Shown: positions 52,783 through 62,285, counted from the stretch's first letter. The stretch is 64,000 nucleotides of DNA from an uncultured Selenomonadaceae bacterium (GCA_905234195.1 CAJOFR010000006.1:1-64000); one strand, 5' to 3'. Numbers and translations are program-made. Notes: generated by a model from the letters alone, not told the origin.

Positions 52783-53757
52783 ATGGCAAAATTTAAAAAA
52801 CCTCAACCGAAGAAAGATACTTCACCTGCGGCGGAAGAAAAAGATGCCCCGCTCGTTTCTATTATCGTCCCGATGTACAACGACGAAGAATATATTTCCG
52901 AGCTGCTGGAAAGTGTCCTTGCTCAAACTCTGGAAAATTTTGAGCTGATTATTGTCGACGATTGTTCAACGGATAATTGTTGCGGGGTTGTCGAAAGTTA
53001 TGCGACAAAATTTGGCGGGCGGCTTAAACTGATAAAATCTATGAACAACAAGGGAGCCGGTGCCCAACGCAACAAGGGCTTGGGAAAATCCTGCGGCAAG
53101 TATGTTTTTTTCATGGACAGCGACGATATTTTGACGAAGACCGCGCTGGAAGAGATGCACGATGTCGCCGAAGAATTTCAAGCCGACGTTATCTACTGCG
53201 AAAAATATTATATGTCTAAAGGCAAGGGCGAAGAGTTTGTAAAAAATATGCACATTGCCACTACCAGGATACAGAGCGGCGGTTTCGTCGAAAAACCTAC
53301 CGCAATATCTGACGATTTGGCTGTACGGGTAAAAGAATGGCTTAACGGTCGTTTTTGGATGACTCCTTGGCTTAGATTTTCTCTTCGCAGTTTTTTGGTT
53401 GAGAATAAAATACACTTCCAGCCGCTTGCTCACCAAAACGATTACGGCTGGACCTTAGAGGAGCTGTGTCTTGCGAAAAAATTTGTCAGGGTTCCAAACG
53501 TGTGTTATGTAAGGAGAATGCGCGACGATTCCCTTTCCGCCAAAAAGAAGACGCTTAACAACCATATCCACCGGTACATGGAAAAAACTGTTCGCGGCTT
53601 AAAAATGATTGACGATTTTATTGGCAACATAGATTTTTTCAAGGAGCACCCCGGAATTTCGCTACGCTATCCTTCAAAAATGGATTATGGACGATTTAAA
53701 GAGCGCGCAAAATTCTTCCGGAAAAATTCCTCCGCACATTATTCGACAGACCTTTGA
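52783..53757 (+). CDS. GT-A glycosyltransferase family 2, C-terminus frameshifted (324 aa open frame)
   Basis: The GT2 fold has SIIVPMYNDEEYISELLESV, NKGAGAQRNKGLGKSCG and the DSD metal site (FFMDSDD, Asp112-Asp114). It transfers a sugar from a nucleotide donor, probably to a surface polysaccharide or glycoprotein. After about residue 289 the frame breaks: CACCCCGGAATTT carries one extra base, and the last 35 residues (GISLRYPSKMDYG and on) look unlike the family. Removing a single G restores EFRYAILQKWIMDD and a further tail to 53890. The change could be a real mutation, an assembly error or a phase-variation site. The N-terminal 285 residues are intact. Confidence 0.8.
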   Translation: MAKFKKPQPKKDTSPAAEEKDAPLVSIIVPMYNDEEYISELLESVLAQTLENFELIIVDDCSTDNCCGVVESYATKFGGRLKLIKSMNNKGAGAQRNKGLGKSCGKYVFFMDSDDILTKTALEEMHDVAEEFQADVIYCEKYYMSKGKGEEFVKNMHIATTRIQSGGFVEKPTAISDDLAVRVKEWLNGRFWMTPWLRFSLRSFLVENKIHFQPLAHQNDYGWTLEELCLAKKFVRVPNVCYVRRMRDDSLSAKKKTLNNHIHRYMEKTVRGLKMIDDFIGNIDFFKEHPGISLRYPSKMDYGRFKERAKFFRKNSSAHYSTDL

Positions 53758-53890
53758 AAAAGAGTTCAAGGACGAGCTGGGCGAACATGCCACGCTGATT
53801 TCTTACCTCTTCAGCATGAATATCGCGATGATTAAATCTTTGAGGGAAGCTAAACGCGTTCCGGCTAAGATCATTACTAAAGGAAAATAA
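53655..53890 (+). pseudogene. Out-of-frame C-terminal part of the glycosyltransferase
   Basis: In the restored frame this stretch encodes EFRYAILQKWIMDDLKSAQN, then IPPHIIRQTFEKEF, then ATLISYLFSMNIAMIKSL and a basic tail ending at TAA 53888-53890. That is the expected helical C-terminus of this GT2 subfamily, so the upstream frame and this one form one gene of 368 codons. Confidence 0.7.
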
Positions 53891-53893
53891 ATT

Positions 53894-56152
53894 ATGACGT
53901 ACAACATAAAAGTTTTTGGGATCGTTCAAGGCGTCGGCTTTCGACCGTTTATCAGTCGGCTTGCCGGCAATTTTTTTATTTCCGGCTCCGTCGCGAACAA
54001 AGGTTCTTACGTCGAAATTTTTGCGCAGGGCACGGAAAATAATCTGCAGAAATTTATCGCCGCTATTCGTGACCAAGCCCCGCCGCGCTCCGCAATTTTG
54101 AAAATCGACGCCGTAAAAATCGACGACGAAAAAATTTTCACGCGCTTTGAAATTATCGACAGCGAACACGAAGTTGGAGATATTTTTGTTTCGCCGGATA
54201 TTGCCATTTGCGAAAATTGTCAAGCCGAACTTTTTGACCCGAATGACCGCAGATTTTTGCACCCGTTCATAAATTGCACGGCTTGCGGTCCGCGCCTGAC
54301 GATTTTAGAAAATATGCCTTACGACCGCGAAAGGACTGCCATGCGCGATTTTCCCATGTGCAGTTCTTGCGCGGAAGAATATTTTAATTCGAGTTCCCGC
54401 CGCTACGACGCCCAGCCGATTTGTTGTAACGATTGCGGCCCCGAAGTTTTTATTCTGGGCAAAAATATTCGAGGCGGCGCGGCAATTAGTCATGCGCGAA
54501 AAATTTTGACGGCGGGCGGTGTTGTTGCGATAAAGGGTATCGGCGGTTTTCATCTTGCCTGCGACGCGAAAAATTTTGCCGCCGTCCGACGCCTGCGCGA
54601 AAGTAAAATCCGTCCGACGAAACCTTTTGCCGTCATGTTCAAGAATCTCGACGCCGTTCGACGCGAATGTTTTTTTTCGGACGTGCAGAAAAATTTTCTC
54701 GACAGCCCGCAAAAACCAATCGTCCTCCTGAAAAAAAATCCCGACACAAAAATTTCCGCGAACGTCGCGCCAAAAATAAATCGTCTCGGTGCGATGCTCC
54801 CCTACACGCCGCTACACCTGCTGATTTTCGATTATCCCGACGCGATTAAAAATTTTCCCGACGCGCTCGTCATGACAAGCGGCAACCCTTCCGGCGTGCC
54901 TATCGCGATAACCGACGACGACGCGCGGGAAAGTTTCGGCGATTTTTGTGACGCGATTTTGACGCACAACAGAAAAATTTTGCTCCGCGCCGACGATTCC
55001 GTTATGGATTTTGTGGACGACGCGCCGTCAATGATTCGCCGAAGTCGCGGCTACGCCCCCCTGCCGATTTTTTACGGCGGCAAAAAAAATCAGCCCGCCC
55101 TTGCGATTGGCGGCGAACTCAAGAATACTTTTTGCCTGGCGAAAAATAATTTGCTGTACCCTTCGCCGTATATTGGCGACGTCAGCGATTTGCGCACCGT
55201 CGAAGTTTTGAAAAGTTCCGTCCGCAGAATGAGTGACCTTTTGGAAATTTCGCCGGCGGTTGTTGCCTGCGACCTGCACCCGCGCTATCACACCGCCGAA
55301 GTTGCCGCAGAAATTGCCGCGCGTCTCGAAGTTCCTCTGATAAAAATTCAGCACCACTACGCGCACATTTTGAGTTGTCTTGCTGAAAATAATTTTCACG
55401 AAGAAGTTATCGGCGTGGCGTTCGACGGCACGGGCTACGGCGACGACGGCACGATTTGGGGCGGGGAAATTTTTATTTGCGACGCGAAAAATTATCGGCG
55501 CGTCGGATCTATCGCGAAGTTCACGCAAGGCGGCGGGGATTTTTCTGCGCGCGAAGGCTGGCGGATTGCGCTGGCGATGATGAAAAATTTTGACGACGCC
55601 GAAAAAATTAATCTGACTTCCGCCAAAAATATTTCCGCGCAGATTTTTTTGCTGAAGAATAATTTAAATTGCGTGACGTCGACGAGTTGCGGGCGGCTCT
55701 TCGACGCGGTGAGCGCGATTCTTGGGATTTGCGCGGCGTCGAGCTACGAAGGGGAGGCGGCGACGAGGTTGCAGACTGTTGCCGAAAACGCGGCGGAAAA
55801 TTTTTGCGGGACGTTCGATTTTGAAATTGGGGACGATTTTATTTTGCCGACGGACAAACTTTTTGACGAGATTTTAAATCGGCGGCTGGACGGTGAAAAT
55901 ATTTCGACGCTTGCAAAATTTTTTCACGAACAGCTTGCGGAAATGGTGGCGGCGGCTTGCGAAAAAATTTCTTGCCGGACAAAAATAAAAACCGTCGCAT
56001 TGAGCGGCGGAGTTTTTCAAAATTCGCTGTTGACTTCGTTGACACGCGAAAAATTATCCCGACGCGGGCTAAAAATTTTACTCAACAAAATGATTCCGCC
56101 GAACGACGGCGGGCTTTGCGTCGGGCAAGCACTTTTCGCAATACCAACTTAA
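53894..56152 (+). CDS. hypF: HypF carbamoyltransferase for NiFe hydrogenase maturation (752 aa)
   Basis: The order is acylphosphatase domain (VQGVGFRPFI, residues about 11-20), two zinc-finger pairs (CENC...CTAC and CSSC...CNDC), a YrdC-like domain and a Kae1-like domain (GFHLACDAKN, VALSGGVFQNSLL). It carbamoylates HypE to build the CN ligands of the NiFe active site. No other hyp gene or hydrogenase is in the window. It starts four bases after the glycosyltransferase tail. Its 3' end overlaps the convergent MsrA-like gene by four bases. Confidence 0.93.
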   Translation: MTYNIKVFGIVQGVGFRPFISRLAGNFFISGSVANKGSYVEIFAQGTENNLQKFIAAIRDQAPPRSAILKIDAVKIDDEKIFTRFEIIDSEHEVGDIFVSPDIAICENCQAELFDPNDRRFLHPFINCTACGPRLTILENMPYDRERTAMRDFPMCSSCAEEYFNSSSRRYDAQPICCNDCGPEVFILGKNIRGGAAISHARKILTAGGVVAIKGIGGFHLACDAKNFAAVRRLRESKIRPTKPFAVMFKNLDAVRRECFFSDVQKNFLDSPQKPIVLLKKNPDTKISANVAPKINRLGAMLPYTPLHLLIFDYPDAIKNFPDALVMTSGNPSGVPIAITDDDARESFGDFCDAILTHNRKILLRADDSVMDFVDDAPSMIRRSRGYAPLPIFYGGKKNQPALAIGGELKNTFCLAKNNLLYPSPYIGDVSDLRTVEVLKSSVRRMSDLLEISPAVVACDLHPRYHTAEVAAEIAARLEVPLIKIQHHYAHILSCLAENNFHEEVIGVAFDGTGYGDDGTIWGGEIFICDAKNYRRVGSIAKFTQGGGDFSAREGWRIALAMMKNFDDAEKINLTSAKNISAQIFLLKNNLNCVTSTSCGRLFDAVSAILGICAASSYEGEAATRLQTVAENAAENFCGTFDFEIGDDFILPTDKLFDEILNRRLDGENISTLAKFFHEQLAEMVAAACEKISCRTKIKTVALSGGVFQNSLLTSLTREKLSRRGLKILLNKMIPPNDGGLCVGQALFAIPT

Positions 56153-56682
56153 AAACGCAAGGAAGTTTTCAATTTCGTGAAGTCAATATCGGTTTTGACT
56201 TCGGGATTTTTTTTAAGGTAGTGCTGATGATTTTCGGCGGCGGCAGAAAAATTCGTGAGACGCCCCGCCGCGACGTAACATTTTCGCGAAAAATTCGGGT
56301 TGTTGTTCGGATCGTTAATCGTGAGGCGCGCGGAAGTGGCGGCGGGCTGTTTTCCGCGATTGGCGATAAAATTCATGTGCAGTTCAACCTGCGGCTCGTC
56401 TTCGCCCGTCGCGTAATAGACGCCGAGATTATTTTCGCTGTAAGGATTCAGCACGCTGAAAAGAATATCCATCAGCATGGAGAGATCCATTTTCTTCGGA
56501 TTAAATTCGACTTCTATGCCGGAAATATTTTCGACGGTTCGCGGCTCCGGATTGACATAACTTTTCACGCCGCGCGCACTGATATAGCCGGCGACGACAT
56601 TCAGCACGCCGGGCACACCGTCAAAAACTTCTTGCAGCTCGTGAAAATCGCCGCCGCTGAAATAAATTTTTTTCGTGTACAA
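56149..56682 (-). CDS. MsrA-fold protein lacking the catalytic cysteine (177 aa)
   Basis: The chain follows MsrA: YFSGGDFHELQEVFDGVPGV, VVAGYISARG, GIEVEFNPKK, the NPYSENNLGVYYATGEDE segment where MsrA has GTQYRS, and the late AAENHQHYLKKNP. In true methionine-S-sulfoxide reductases the first motif is GCFWG with the nucleophilic Cys; here it is GGDFHE, with Asp in its place, so the normal chemistry is impossible. I start at TTG 56680-56682 because a GGAGG sits five bases upstream; a longer frame exists to 56748. It follows the DUF2225 gene by 16 bases. The role may be binding rather than catalysis. Confidence 0.75.
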   Translation of the reverse strand: MYTKKIYFSGGDFHELQEVFDGVPGVLNVVAGYISARGVKSYVNPEPRTVENISGIEVEFNPKKMDLSMLMDILFSVLNPYSENNLGVYYATGEDEPQVELHMNFIANRGKQPAATSARLTINDPNNNPNFSRKCYVAAGRLTNFSAAAENHQHYLKKNPEVKTDIDFTKLKTSLRF

Positions 56683-56698
56683 AATTTCCTCCTCGAAA

Positions 56699-57955
56699 TT
56701 ATCTTCGGCTGGCTCTGATTTCCTGCCAAATGCCCTGCGCCTTTTCAAAAAGTTTCGGGAAAGATTTTCTAAGCCCCTGATTTCCCATGACGCGGCTCAA
56801 ATATTTTGTTGCCTTGTCGACGTCGCCGAGCATGTAATAAAGCGCGCCGGTTATGTACAAAGCCAAGTCGTCAGAAATTCCGCCGATAGGGTAGCGTTCT
56901 TCTTCCAGCGATATGCTGTAAAGTTCCGCCGCCTGCTCCATATATTTCCGCTCGTCTTCTTTTCTGCCTTCGTAGCGACAAATCCACGCCATTTGCTGAT
57001 AAAGAAAAGCCTGTCTGCCCGGCGAAGGGTCGAAGATTTTTGAAAAGATAATCGCTATTTCAAAGAAAGACAAGGCGTCGTCGGGAGTGCGGTCTTCGGT
57101 GAAGGGGATAGCCATATTATTTTCTTCGAGGAACTCTTCAATTCTCTTGCGGTGACGCCAAACCGCCTTGCTTTGGAATTTTCCTTCCTCCGCCGCGTAG
57201 CCGCAATGCTCGCAAGCCAAAATCGTGTAGAGGTACGGATTAAAATCTTTGAACTTTTTGCAGAGGTCAAGGTCTTGGCTTTCGGGGACGACGTCGGCTT
57301 TAACTTTAACGACGTGCGTTTTTCTTTCGCATATCGGGCAGGTTCGGTCGATAACGAAAGTATTTTTCTGCGGCGGCGCGGGCTCCTCATTAGCGGCTGC
57401 AGCGGGGACAGGTCTGCCTTTAGCGGCGGCCTCCTTTGCTGCTTCTTTCGCCTTAAGTTCTGCTGCCTTAGCTTCTTCGGCGGCTTTGGTGGCGGCAAGT
57501 TTTTCTTCGGCGATTTTTCTTTCCTGGTCGCGCAGATGTTTGAGTTTTTCGCTCATGGATTGTTTTCTTTCGGCCTCCGCCTGTTCCGCTGTCTGTGTCT
57601 CCGTCGTGATAATTTTCGACAACGCCGCATCTATCGCCGCCACGCTTTGTTGCGGAACACTTCCCTGTTTGCCGGCGACTGCCCGCATCATTTTTTCGCG
57701 CAACGCCAAATATTTATCCTTATCGGCTGCCGCCGCGTCCACTGACAGCACGGGGGGTTTCTGTACGACGGGAGCCGGCGGGGGTGCAGGTCTTCCGCGC
57801 TTGAACGCCTCTATAATCTCCCTGCAAACTTCTGCGTCCCTCAAAAGAGGCGGTCCCGCCATTGCGGAAGGTTTTCCGCCGCGCCTGACTACCTCAAAAA
57901 TTTCCCGACAAATTTCGGGATCTCTCAGCAAAATAAGAAATTCTTTTTTTTGCAT
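56699..57955 (-). CDS. DUF2225 protein with zinc-ribbon and TPR-like end (418 aa)
   Basis: Two copies of a short motif (LRDPEICREIFEVVRRGGKP and LLRDAEVCREIIEAFKRGRP) at the N-terminus are followed by a Pro-rich linker, an Ala/Glu/Lys coiled coil (about 120-200), then the DUF2225 zinc region CPIC...CEHCGYAA and a helical, TPR-like end (RQAFLYQQMAWICRYEGRK). The function is unknown; DUF2225 proteins occur widely in Firmicutes and Bacteroidetes. The ATG at 57953-57955 is preceded by GGAAGTGG. The MsrA-like gene is co-directional and 16 bases downstream. Confidence 0.75.
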   Translation of the reverse strand: MQKKEFLILLRDPEICREIFEVVRRGGKPSAMAGPPLLRDAEVCREIIEAFKRGRPAPPPAPVVQKPPVLSVDAAAADKDKYLALREKMMRAVAGKQGSVPQQSVAAIDAALSKIITTETQTAEQAEAERKQSMSEKLKHLRDQERKIAEEKLAATKAAEEAKAAELKAKEAAKEAAAKGRPVPAAAANEEPAPPQKNTFVIDRTCPICERKTHVVKVKADVVPESQDLDLCKKFKDFNPYLYTILACEHCGYAAEEGKFQSKAVWRHRKRIEEFLEENNMAIPFTEDRTPDDALSFFEIAIIFSKIFDPSPGRQAFLYQQMAWICRYEGRKEDERKYMEQAAELYSISLEEERYPIGGISDDLALYITGALYYMLGDVDKATKYLSRVMGNQGLRKSFPKLFEKAQGIWQEIRASRR

Positions 57956-58022
57956 CAAATTACCACTTCCTCACGTTGGGAAAGGGAGCGGGGAGAAATT
58001 TTTTAGCCCGCCCCCAAATTTT

Positions 58023-60671
58023 TTATTTTGAACTTCCGACAACAGCTTTACGAACCAAATCAACAGGAATAATTGTAATCGCCATTGCAAGAACAAAAAT
58101 CCATTCCGTTGCAGTCAACCCGAAACAACGCAGAATCACGCCGCCAAAATACGTCATAATAATCTGCACGACAACAATTATGCCCATGACTTTCAAAAAG
58201 CCGGTGTTGCCTCCGATATTATCGAAGAGATTCATTTTCTCGGTGCGCGCGTTAAACGCATTAAACACCGCCGTAAAAATGAAGAACGCGAAATATCCCG
58301 TCATCAGATACATATTTGCATCTTCTTCGCCGACTCTGAAATGTTGGTGTGAAAATTCGGTGAGCAGGAAAACCAAACCCATCGCGAAAGTCCACAACGC
58401 GCCAATCCCAATCGCGCTGTACATGTAGTTGTTGATAATCTTTTCGTCGCGGCGTTTAGGCTGCTCCTCCATGTACCTATCGAGCGCGGGTTCACCGCCG
58501 AACGCAAGCGCGGCAAGAGTATCCATAACGAGATTGACCCACAAAATTTGCGTTATCGACAGCGGATTTTCTATGCCGATAAGCGGACAGACAAAAGAAA
58601 TCATAACCGCCGTGACGTTTATCGTCAGCTGGAAGATTATAAATTTGCGGATGCTGTTAAAAATCGTGCGCCCGTAGAGAATCGCGCGACCAAGAGAGTT
58701 AAAATTATTGTCGAGGATAACAATTTCGCTTGCCTCTTTTGCAACTTCGGTGCCGTCACCCATTGCAAAACCGACGTCAGCTTTTTTCAGTGCGGGCGAA
58801 TCATTGACGCCGTCACCCGTCATGCCGACAACCAAATTCAATTCCTGCGCGATACGAACGAGCCGGCTTTTATCAGTCGGCAGGGCGCGCGCGATAACCC
58901 GAATATCTTTCAGTTTCGTTTTAACTTCCTCGTCACTCATCTTGTTGAGTTCGTCCGAAGTCATGACAATATCTGTAGGATTTTTAATCAAGCCCGCTTC
59001 CTTCGCGATAGCTTGAGCAGTTTCGCGCCTGTCACCGGTTATCATGATAACCTGCACGCCCGCATTTTGAACTTGCTCGATAGCTTTAACGGAAGTGGGA
59101 CGAACTTCATCGCGGATACCTACCGCGCCGACGAAGATTAAACCTTTTTCCGGAAGTTTATCGCCTTCGATTTTGCCTTCGTAGGTGGCAAGAGCAAGGA
59201 CACGAATCGCGCGTTCGGCAAGCCCGTCAATTTCCGCGTTAATCGCGGCGGTACTCGTGAGCGGCTTTTTATTTCCCTGCGCGTCGTAATAAAAGCTGCA
59301 ACGATCCAGCAGACGCTCCGGCGCGCCCTTAGCCAAAGTCAAATTATAATCTCCGGTGACTTCCGCAAGAGAAAATTTATTTTTGCTGTTGAAAGGCAAC
59401 GTATCGCCGACAGTGATATTCAGTTCCTTGTCCTTGCCGAGCACGAAACCCAAAAGCGCGCGGTCGGTGGAGTTGCCGCCGACTGCCTTCCCGTCGCTGA
59501 TAACCGCCGCCGTGTTGTAACGAACAGTAAGCGAAACCATTTCCGCAAGTTTTTGCGGGAGATCCGAATAGCCGCCGTAGGATTTCGCCGTGCCGTCAAG
59601 GAAACTCACCGCCTCAAGTTGTCCCTTAGTTATCGTTCCGGTCTTGTCGCTGAAAAGCAAATTCAAACTGCCCGCCGTCTCGATACCGGAAATTTTTCTG
59701 ACAAGGACGTTATCTTTCAGCATCTTACCCATGTTCTGCGCGGAGACGATAGCAATCATCAGCGGCAAACCTTCAGGCACCGCCATGACGATAATTATCA
59801 CGCCGAGCATGATAGCTTCGACGAGACTGTTTAAAACATTCATCCAATCGGAACAGTACGCCGCAATCAACGCGCCGTCAAAATTGTTGTGGATAACGAT
59901 TCTCTGGAACATGAACGCAACCGCAATCAAGCCGCCGCCGATATAACCGAATTTTGAAATCTGCGCGGCAAGGTCGCCGAGCTTTAATTTTAACGGGGTG
60001 TCGCGGTCTTCGTCAATCTGCAACTCTTCGGCGATTTTCCCGTAAAAAGTATTATCGCCCAAAGTCACCGTGCGCATGACAGCATTCCCGCCGGCAACAA
60101 CCGCGCCGCGAAAAACTTTGTGCGGATTCAAAAGATCCTCGCTCTTCGCGGATTCTTCGTCGGTCGCCGCGTCAGGCGCAGGGGCTTTAGTTTCTTCCTT
60201 CGCCTCGCCGTTCAAAATCGATTGGTCAACAGTAATCGTGCCGTCGATAATCACGCCGTCCGCCGGAATTTTGTCGCCGCTCTGCAAAAGAACGCAATCG
60301 CCCATTGTAATATCATTAATCGGAATTTCAGCAACCGCGCCGTTACGATAAACTTTACATTTAATCATCGACGCTTCGCCCTGCAATTTTTGGAACGCGC
60401 TTTCGTTTTTGTACTCCGAAAAAGTAGAAACGAACGTCGCCAACAAAACTGCCATAGCTATGCCGACGGATTCATACCACTCGGATTTTCCCATGAACGC
60501 GAAAAAAACGTTCAGTATCAACGCGAAAATCAAAATCTTTATAATCGGGTCGTCGAAGTTCCCCTTCAACTTATCCCAAAAACCTTCGCGCGCCTGTTCG
60601 GTGATTGAGTTATCGCCGAACTTAGCCTTAGCCTCCTGTACTTGCGCGTCGGTCAGTCCTGTAATTTTCAA
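58023..60671 (-). CDS. P-type Ca2+-ATPase (882 aa)
   Basis: The order is N-terminal cation domain, actuator domain, M4 motif VPEGLPL, phosphorylation site SDKTGTIT (about residue 340), TGDRRETA, MTGDGVND and C-terminal membrane domain with NLVMDTLAALAFG. This is the PMCA-like P2B type and pumps Ca2+ out of the cell. The actuator loop, normally TGES, reads ILNGEAKEE, keeping the Glu but changing Thr to Asn and Ser to Ala. No regulator is visible. A G/C-rich hairpin follows the stop, 57972-58010. Confidence 0.92.
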   Translation of the reverse strand: MKITGLTDAQVQEAKAKFGDNSITEQAREGFWDKLKGNFDDPIIKILIFALILNVFFAFMGKSEWYESVGIAMAVLLATFVSTFSEYKNESAFQKLQGEASMIKCKVYRNGAVAEIPINDITMGDCVLLQSGDKIPADGVIIDGTITVDQSILNGEAKEETKAPAPDAATDEESAKSEDLLNPHKVFRGAVVAGGNAVMRTVTLGDNTFYGKIAEELQIDEDRDTPLKLKLGDLAAQISKFGYIGGGLIAVAFMFQRIVIHNNFDGALIAAYCSDWMNVLNSLVEAIMLGVIIIVMAVPEGLPLMIAIVSAQNMGKMLKDNVLVRKISGIETAGSLNLLFSDKTGTITKGQLEAVSFLDGTAKSYGGYSDLPQKLAEMVSLTVRYNTAAVISDGKAVGGNSTDRALLGFVLGKDKELNITVGDTLPFNSKNKFSLAEVTGDYNLTLAKGAPERLLDRCSFYYDAQGNKKPLTSTAAINAEIDGLAERAIRVLALATYEGKIEGDKLPEKGLIFVGAVGIRDEVRPTSVKAIEQVQNAGVQVIMITGDRRETAQAIAKEAGLIKNPTDIVMTSDELNKMSDEEVKTKLKDIRVIARALPTDKSRLVRIAQELNLVVGMTGDGVNDSPALKKADVGFAMGDGTEVAKEASEIVILDNNFNSLGRAILYGRTIFNSIRKFIIFQLTINVTAVMISFVCPLIGIENPLSITQILWVNLVMDTLAALAFGGEPALDRYMEEQPKRRDEKIINNYMYSAIGIGALWTFAMGLVFLLTEFSHQHFRVGEEDANMYLMTGYFAFFIFTAVFNAFNARTEKMNLFDNIGGNTGFLKVMGIIVVVQIIMTYFGGVILRCFGLTATEWIFVLAMAITIIPVDLVRKAVVGSSK

Positions 60672-60692
60672 TTTAAAGCCTCCAAAAAAATT

Positions 60693-61640
60693 TTATTTCT
60701 TCAGCACGTCGCGAATATAATTTTCAACGACGAGCAAGACAAAATTTTGACAAGTCACCGCCGTGTACGCGTCGTAAGTCTCGCCATTGGTAACGTTATC
60801 GGAAATTACGCGAACACCAACGAAAGGAATATCCGCGCTGTGACAAATTTGCGCGACGGAACAAGTTTCCATGTCCTCGCAAATTGCGCCGTACTTATTG
60901 AACAAAAAATTTATGTGGTCAACGTCTTTTATCCAAGCATCTTCAGAACCGATTATCCCCGTTACAACATTAAAATTTTTGTTCGACAAGCCGGTCTGTC
61001 CGGAAATTTCTACAAGCTTTTCGTCGGAAAAATATCCGGCGTTCGGCTGAAACTTGCCGGTGTCTTTGTCGTAAGCATAGGTGCCGCGCATTTCCTGTTT
61101 CGTGATATCAATCACTCCGTCCGCCGGATTATGATCAGTTACGTACGCGGAAAGATTTACACTTAACGCGCCGATAACAATATCATGATTTTTCATAGAA
61201 ACCAAATGCCCGCCGGCAGTCCCCTGATTTATCACGGCAACCGGATTAAAAAAATTTATGGCGAGAGCCGTCGACGCCGCCGCATTTGTCATGCCCTGTT
61301 CGGTGCGCAGGACGACAACCGGATAATCTTTGTAAGTGCCCGCAACATAAAGATAATGCGCGTGGCGATAAGTCACGGGATTTTCCAGCGCGCGCGCCAA
61401 AACTCCGACTTCAGAATTCATCGCGCCTTCAATCAAAATCGGACGCTGACGACTTTTGTAATTGCCCTTAGCTTTCGGCAAGGTCGCAAAAAATTTTTCT
61501 GCGGATTTACCGAGCTCTTCGGCGGCATTATCTTCGTCACCCAGTTCAGCTTGTATACTTTGGGCGGCGTAAACCTGCAGGGCAGTTGCTGCGAATATTG
61601 CCACGATTAGAAGCGCAAAAATTTTTCTCACAAAATCCAT
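60693..61640 (-). CDS. Exported 5'-methylthioadenosine/SAH nucleosidase-like protein (315 aa)
   Basis: The N-terminal signal peptide (MDFVRKIFALLIVAIFAATA, cleaved after about residue 25 at VYA-A) is followed by a phosphorylase-fold domain with GTAGGHLVSMKNHDIVIGA and EDMETCSVAQICHSADIPF, VRVISDN, including the conserved Met-Glu and Asp of MTA/SAH nucleosidases. The predicted activity removes adenine from MTA or SAH, but such enzymes usually act in the cytoplasm, so the substrate outside the membrane is unclear. It is the first gene downstream of the TerD genes on minus. Confidence 0.8.
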   Translation of the reverse strand: MDFVRKIFALLIVAIFAATALQVYAAQSIQAELGDEDNAAEELGKSAEKFFATLPKAKGNYKSRQRPILIEGAMNSEVGVLARALENPVTYRHAHYLYVAGTYKDYPVVVLRTEQGMTNAAASTALAINFFNPVAVINQGTAGGHLVSMKNHDIVIGALSVNLSAYVTDHNPADGVIDITKQEMRGTYAYDKDTGKFQPNAGYFSDEKLVEISGQTGLSNKNFNVVTGIIGSEDAWIKDVDHINFLFNKYGAICEDMETCSVAQICHSADIPFVGVRVISDNVTNGETYDAYTAVTCQNFVLLVVENYIRDVLKK

Positions 61641-61666
61641 TTAAATTCCTCTGCTACAAAAAATTT

Positions 61667-62269
61667 TTACTGGAAACGTCTGCTAAGTTCGGTGAGACCG
61701 GGATCTTTCGTGCCGCTGCCAATCGCGTTAAATTTCCACTCGTTGCCGCGTCTGTAAACTTCACCGGTAATCATCGCAAGCATCCCGTTGTAATCGTCGC
61801 TAAGATTAAATCTGCAGAGCTCCTCGCCCGTGTCCTTGTCGACGATACGAATAAAAGCGTTGGCAATCATTCCGAAATGTTGTTTGCGCTCGACGCCCTT
61901 GTATATGTTCACGACGAAAACAAGTTTGTCATATTCTGCGGGTAGCTTGTCGAGGTTGACCAAAATTTCTTCGTCGTCGCCTTCGCCGTCTCCGGTGAGA
62001 TTATCGCCCATGTGTTCGACCGCGCCGCTTTTGTGAGTCAAGTTGCCGAAATAAACAATATCGTTGACGTTTGTGAGCTTGCCGTCCCTGCAAAGAAAAA
62101 CAGATGCGTCGCAGTCAATATCTTTCTTGCCGCTGAAAAGTTTTTTAAAAAATCCGCCGCTTGGTTCTGCCGCCGCGTCCCAGCCGAGACCGACCATCAA
62201 GTTTGTTAATTTTTTCCCGTCAGCTTTTACAAGACTAATCTTCTGTCCTTTTTTCAGATTAACAGCCAT
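61667..62269 (-). CDS. TerD-family stress protein (200 aa)
   Basis: The TerD fold is seen in the start AVNLKKGQKISL, the calcium-binding loop CDASVFLC and the GNLTHKSGAVEHMGDNLTG segment. It has an insertion with SGGFFKKLFSGKK between the first strands. TerD-type proteins bind Ca2+ and are induced by tellurite, oxidative or envelope stress; tellurite resistance itself is not implied. It follows a second TerD gene by 84 bases, with a terminator-like hairpin between. Confidence 0.92.
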   Translation of the reverse strand: MAVNLKKGQKISLVKADGKKLTNLMVGLGWDAAAEPSGGFFKKLFSGKKDIDCDASVFLCRDGKLTNVNDIVYFGNLTHKSGAVEHMGDNLTGDGEGDDEEILVNLDKLPAEYDKLVFVVNIYKGVERKQHFGMIANAFIRIVDKDTGEELCRFNLSDDYNGMLAMITGEVYRRGNEWKFNAIGSGTKDPGLTELSRRFQ

Positions 62270-62285
62270 CTAAAAGTTCCTTTCT

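Noticed and set aside
53649-53660. Programmed ribosomal frameshift in the glycosyltransferase
   Set aside because: No slippery heptamer or downstream pseudoknot is apparent; a simple base insertion is more likely.
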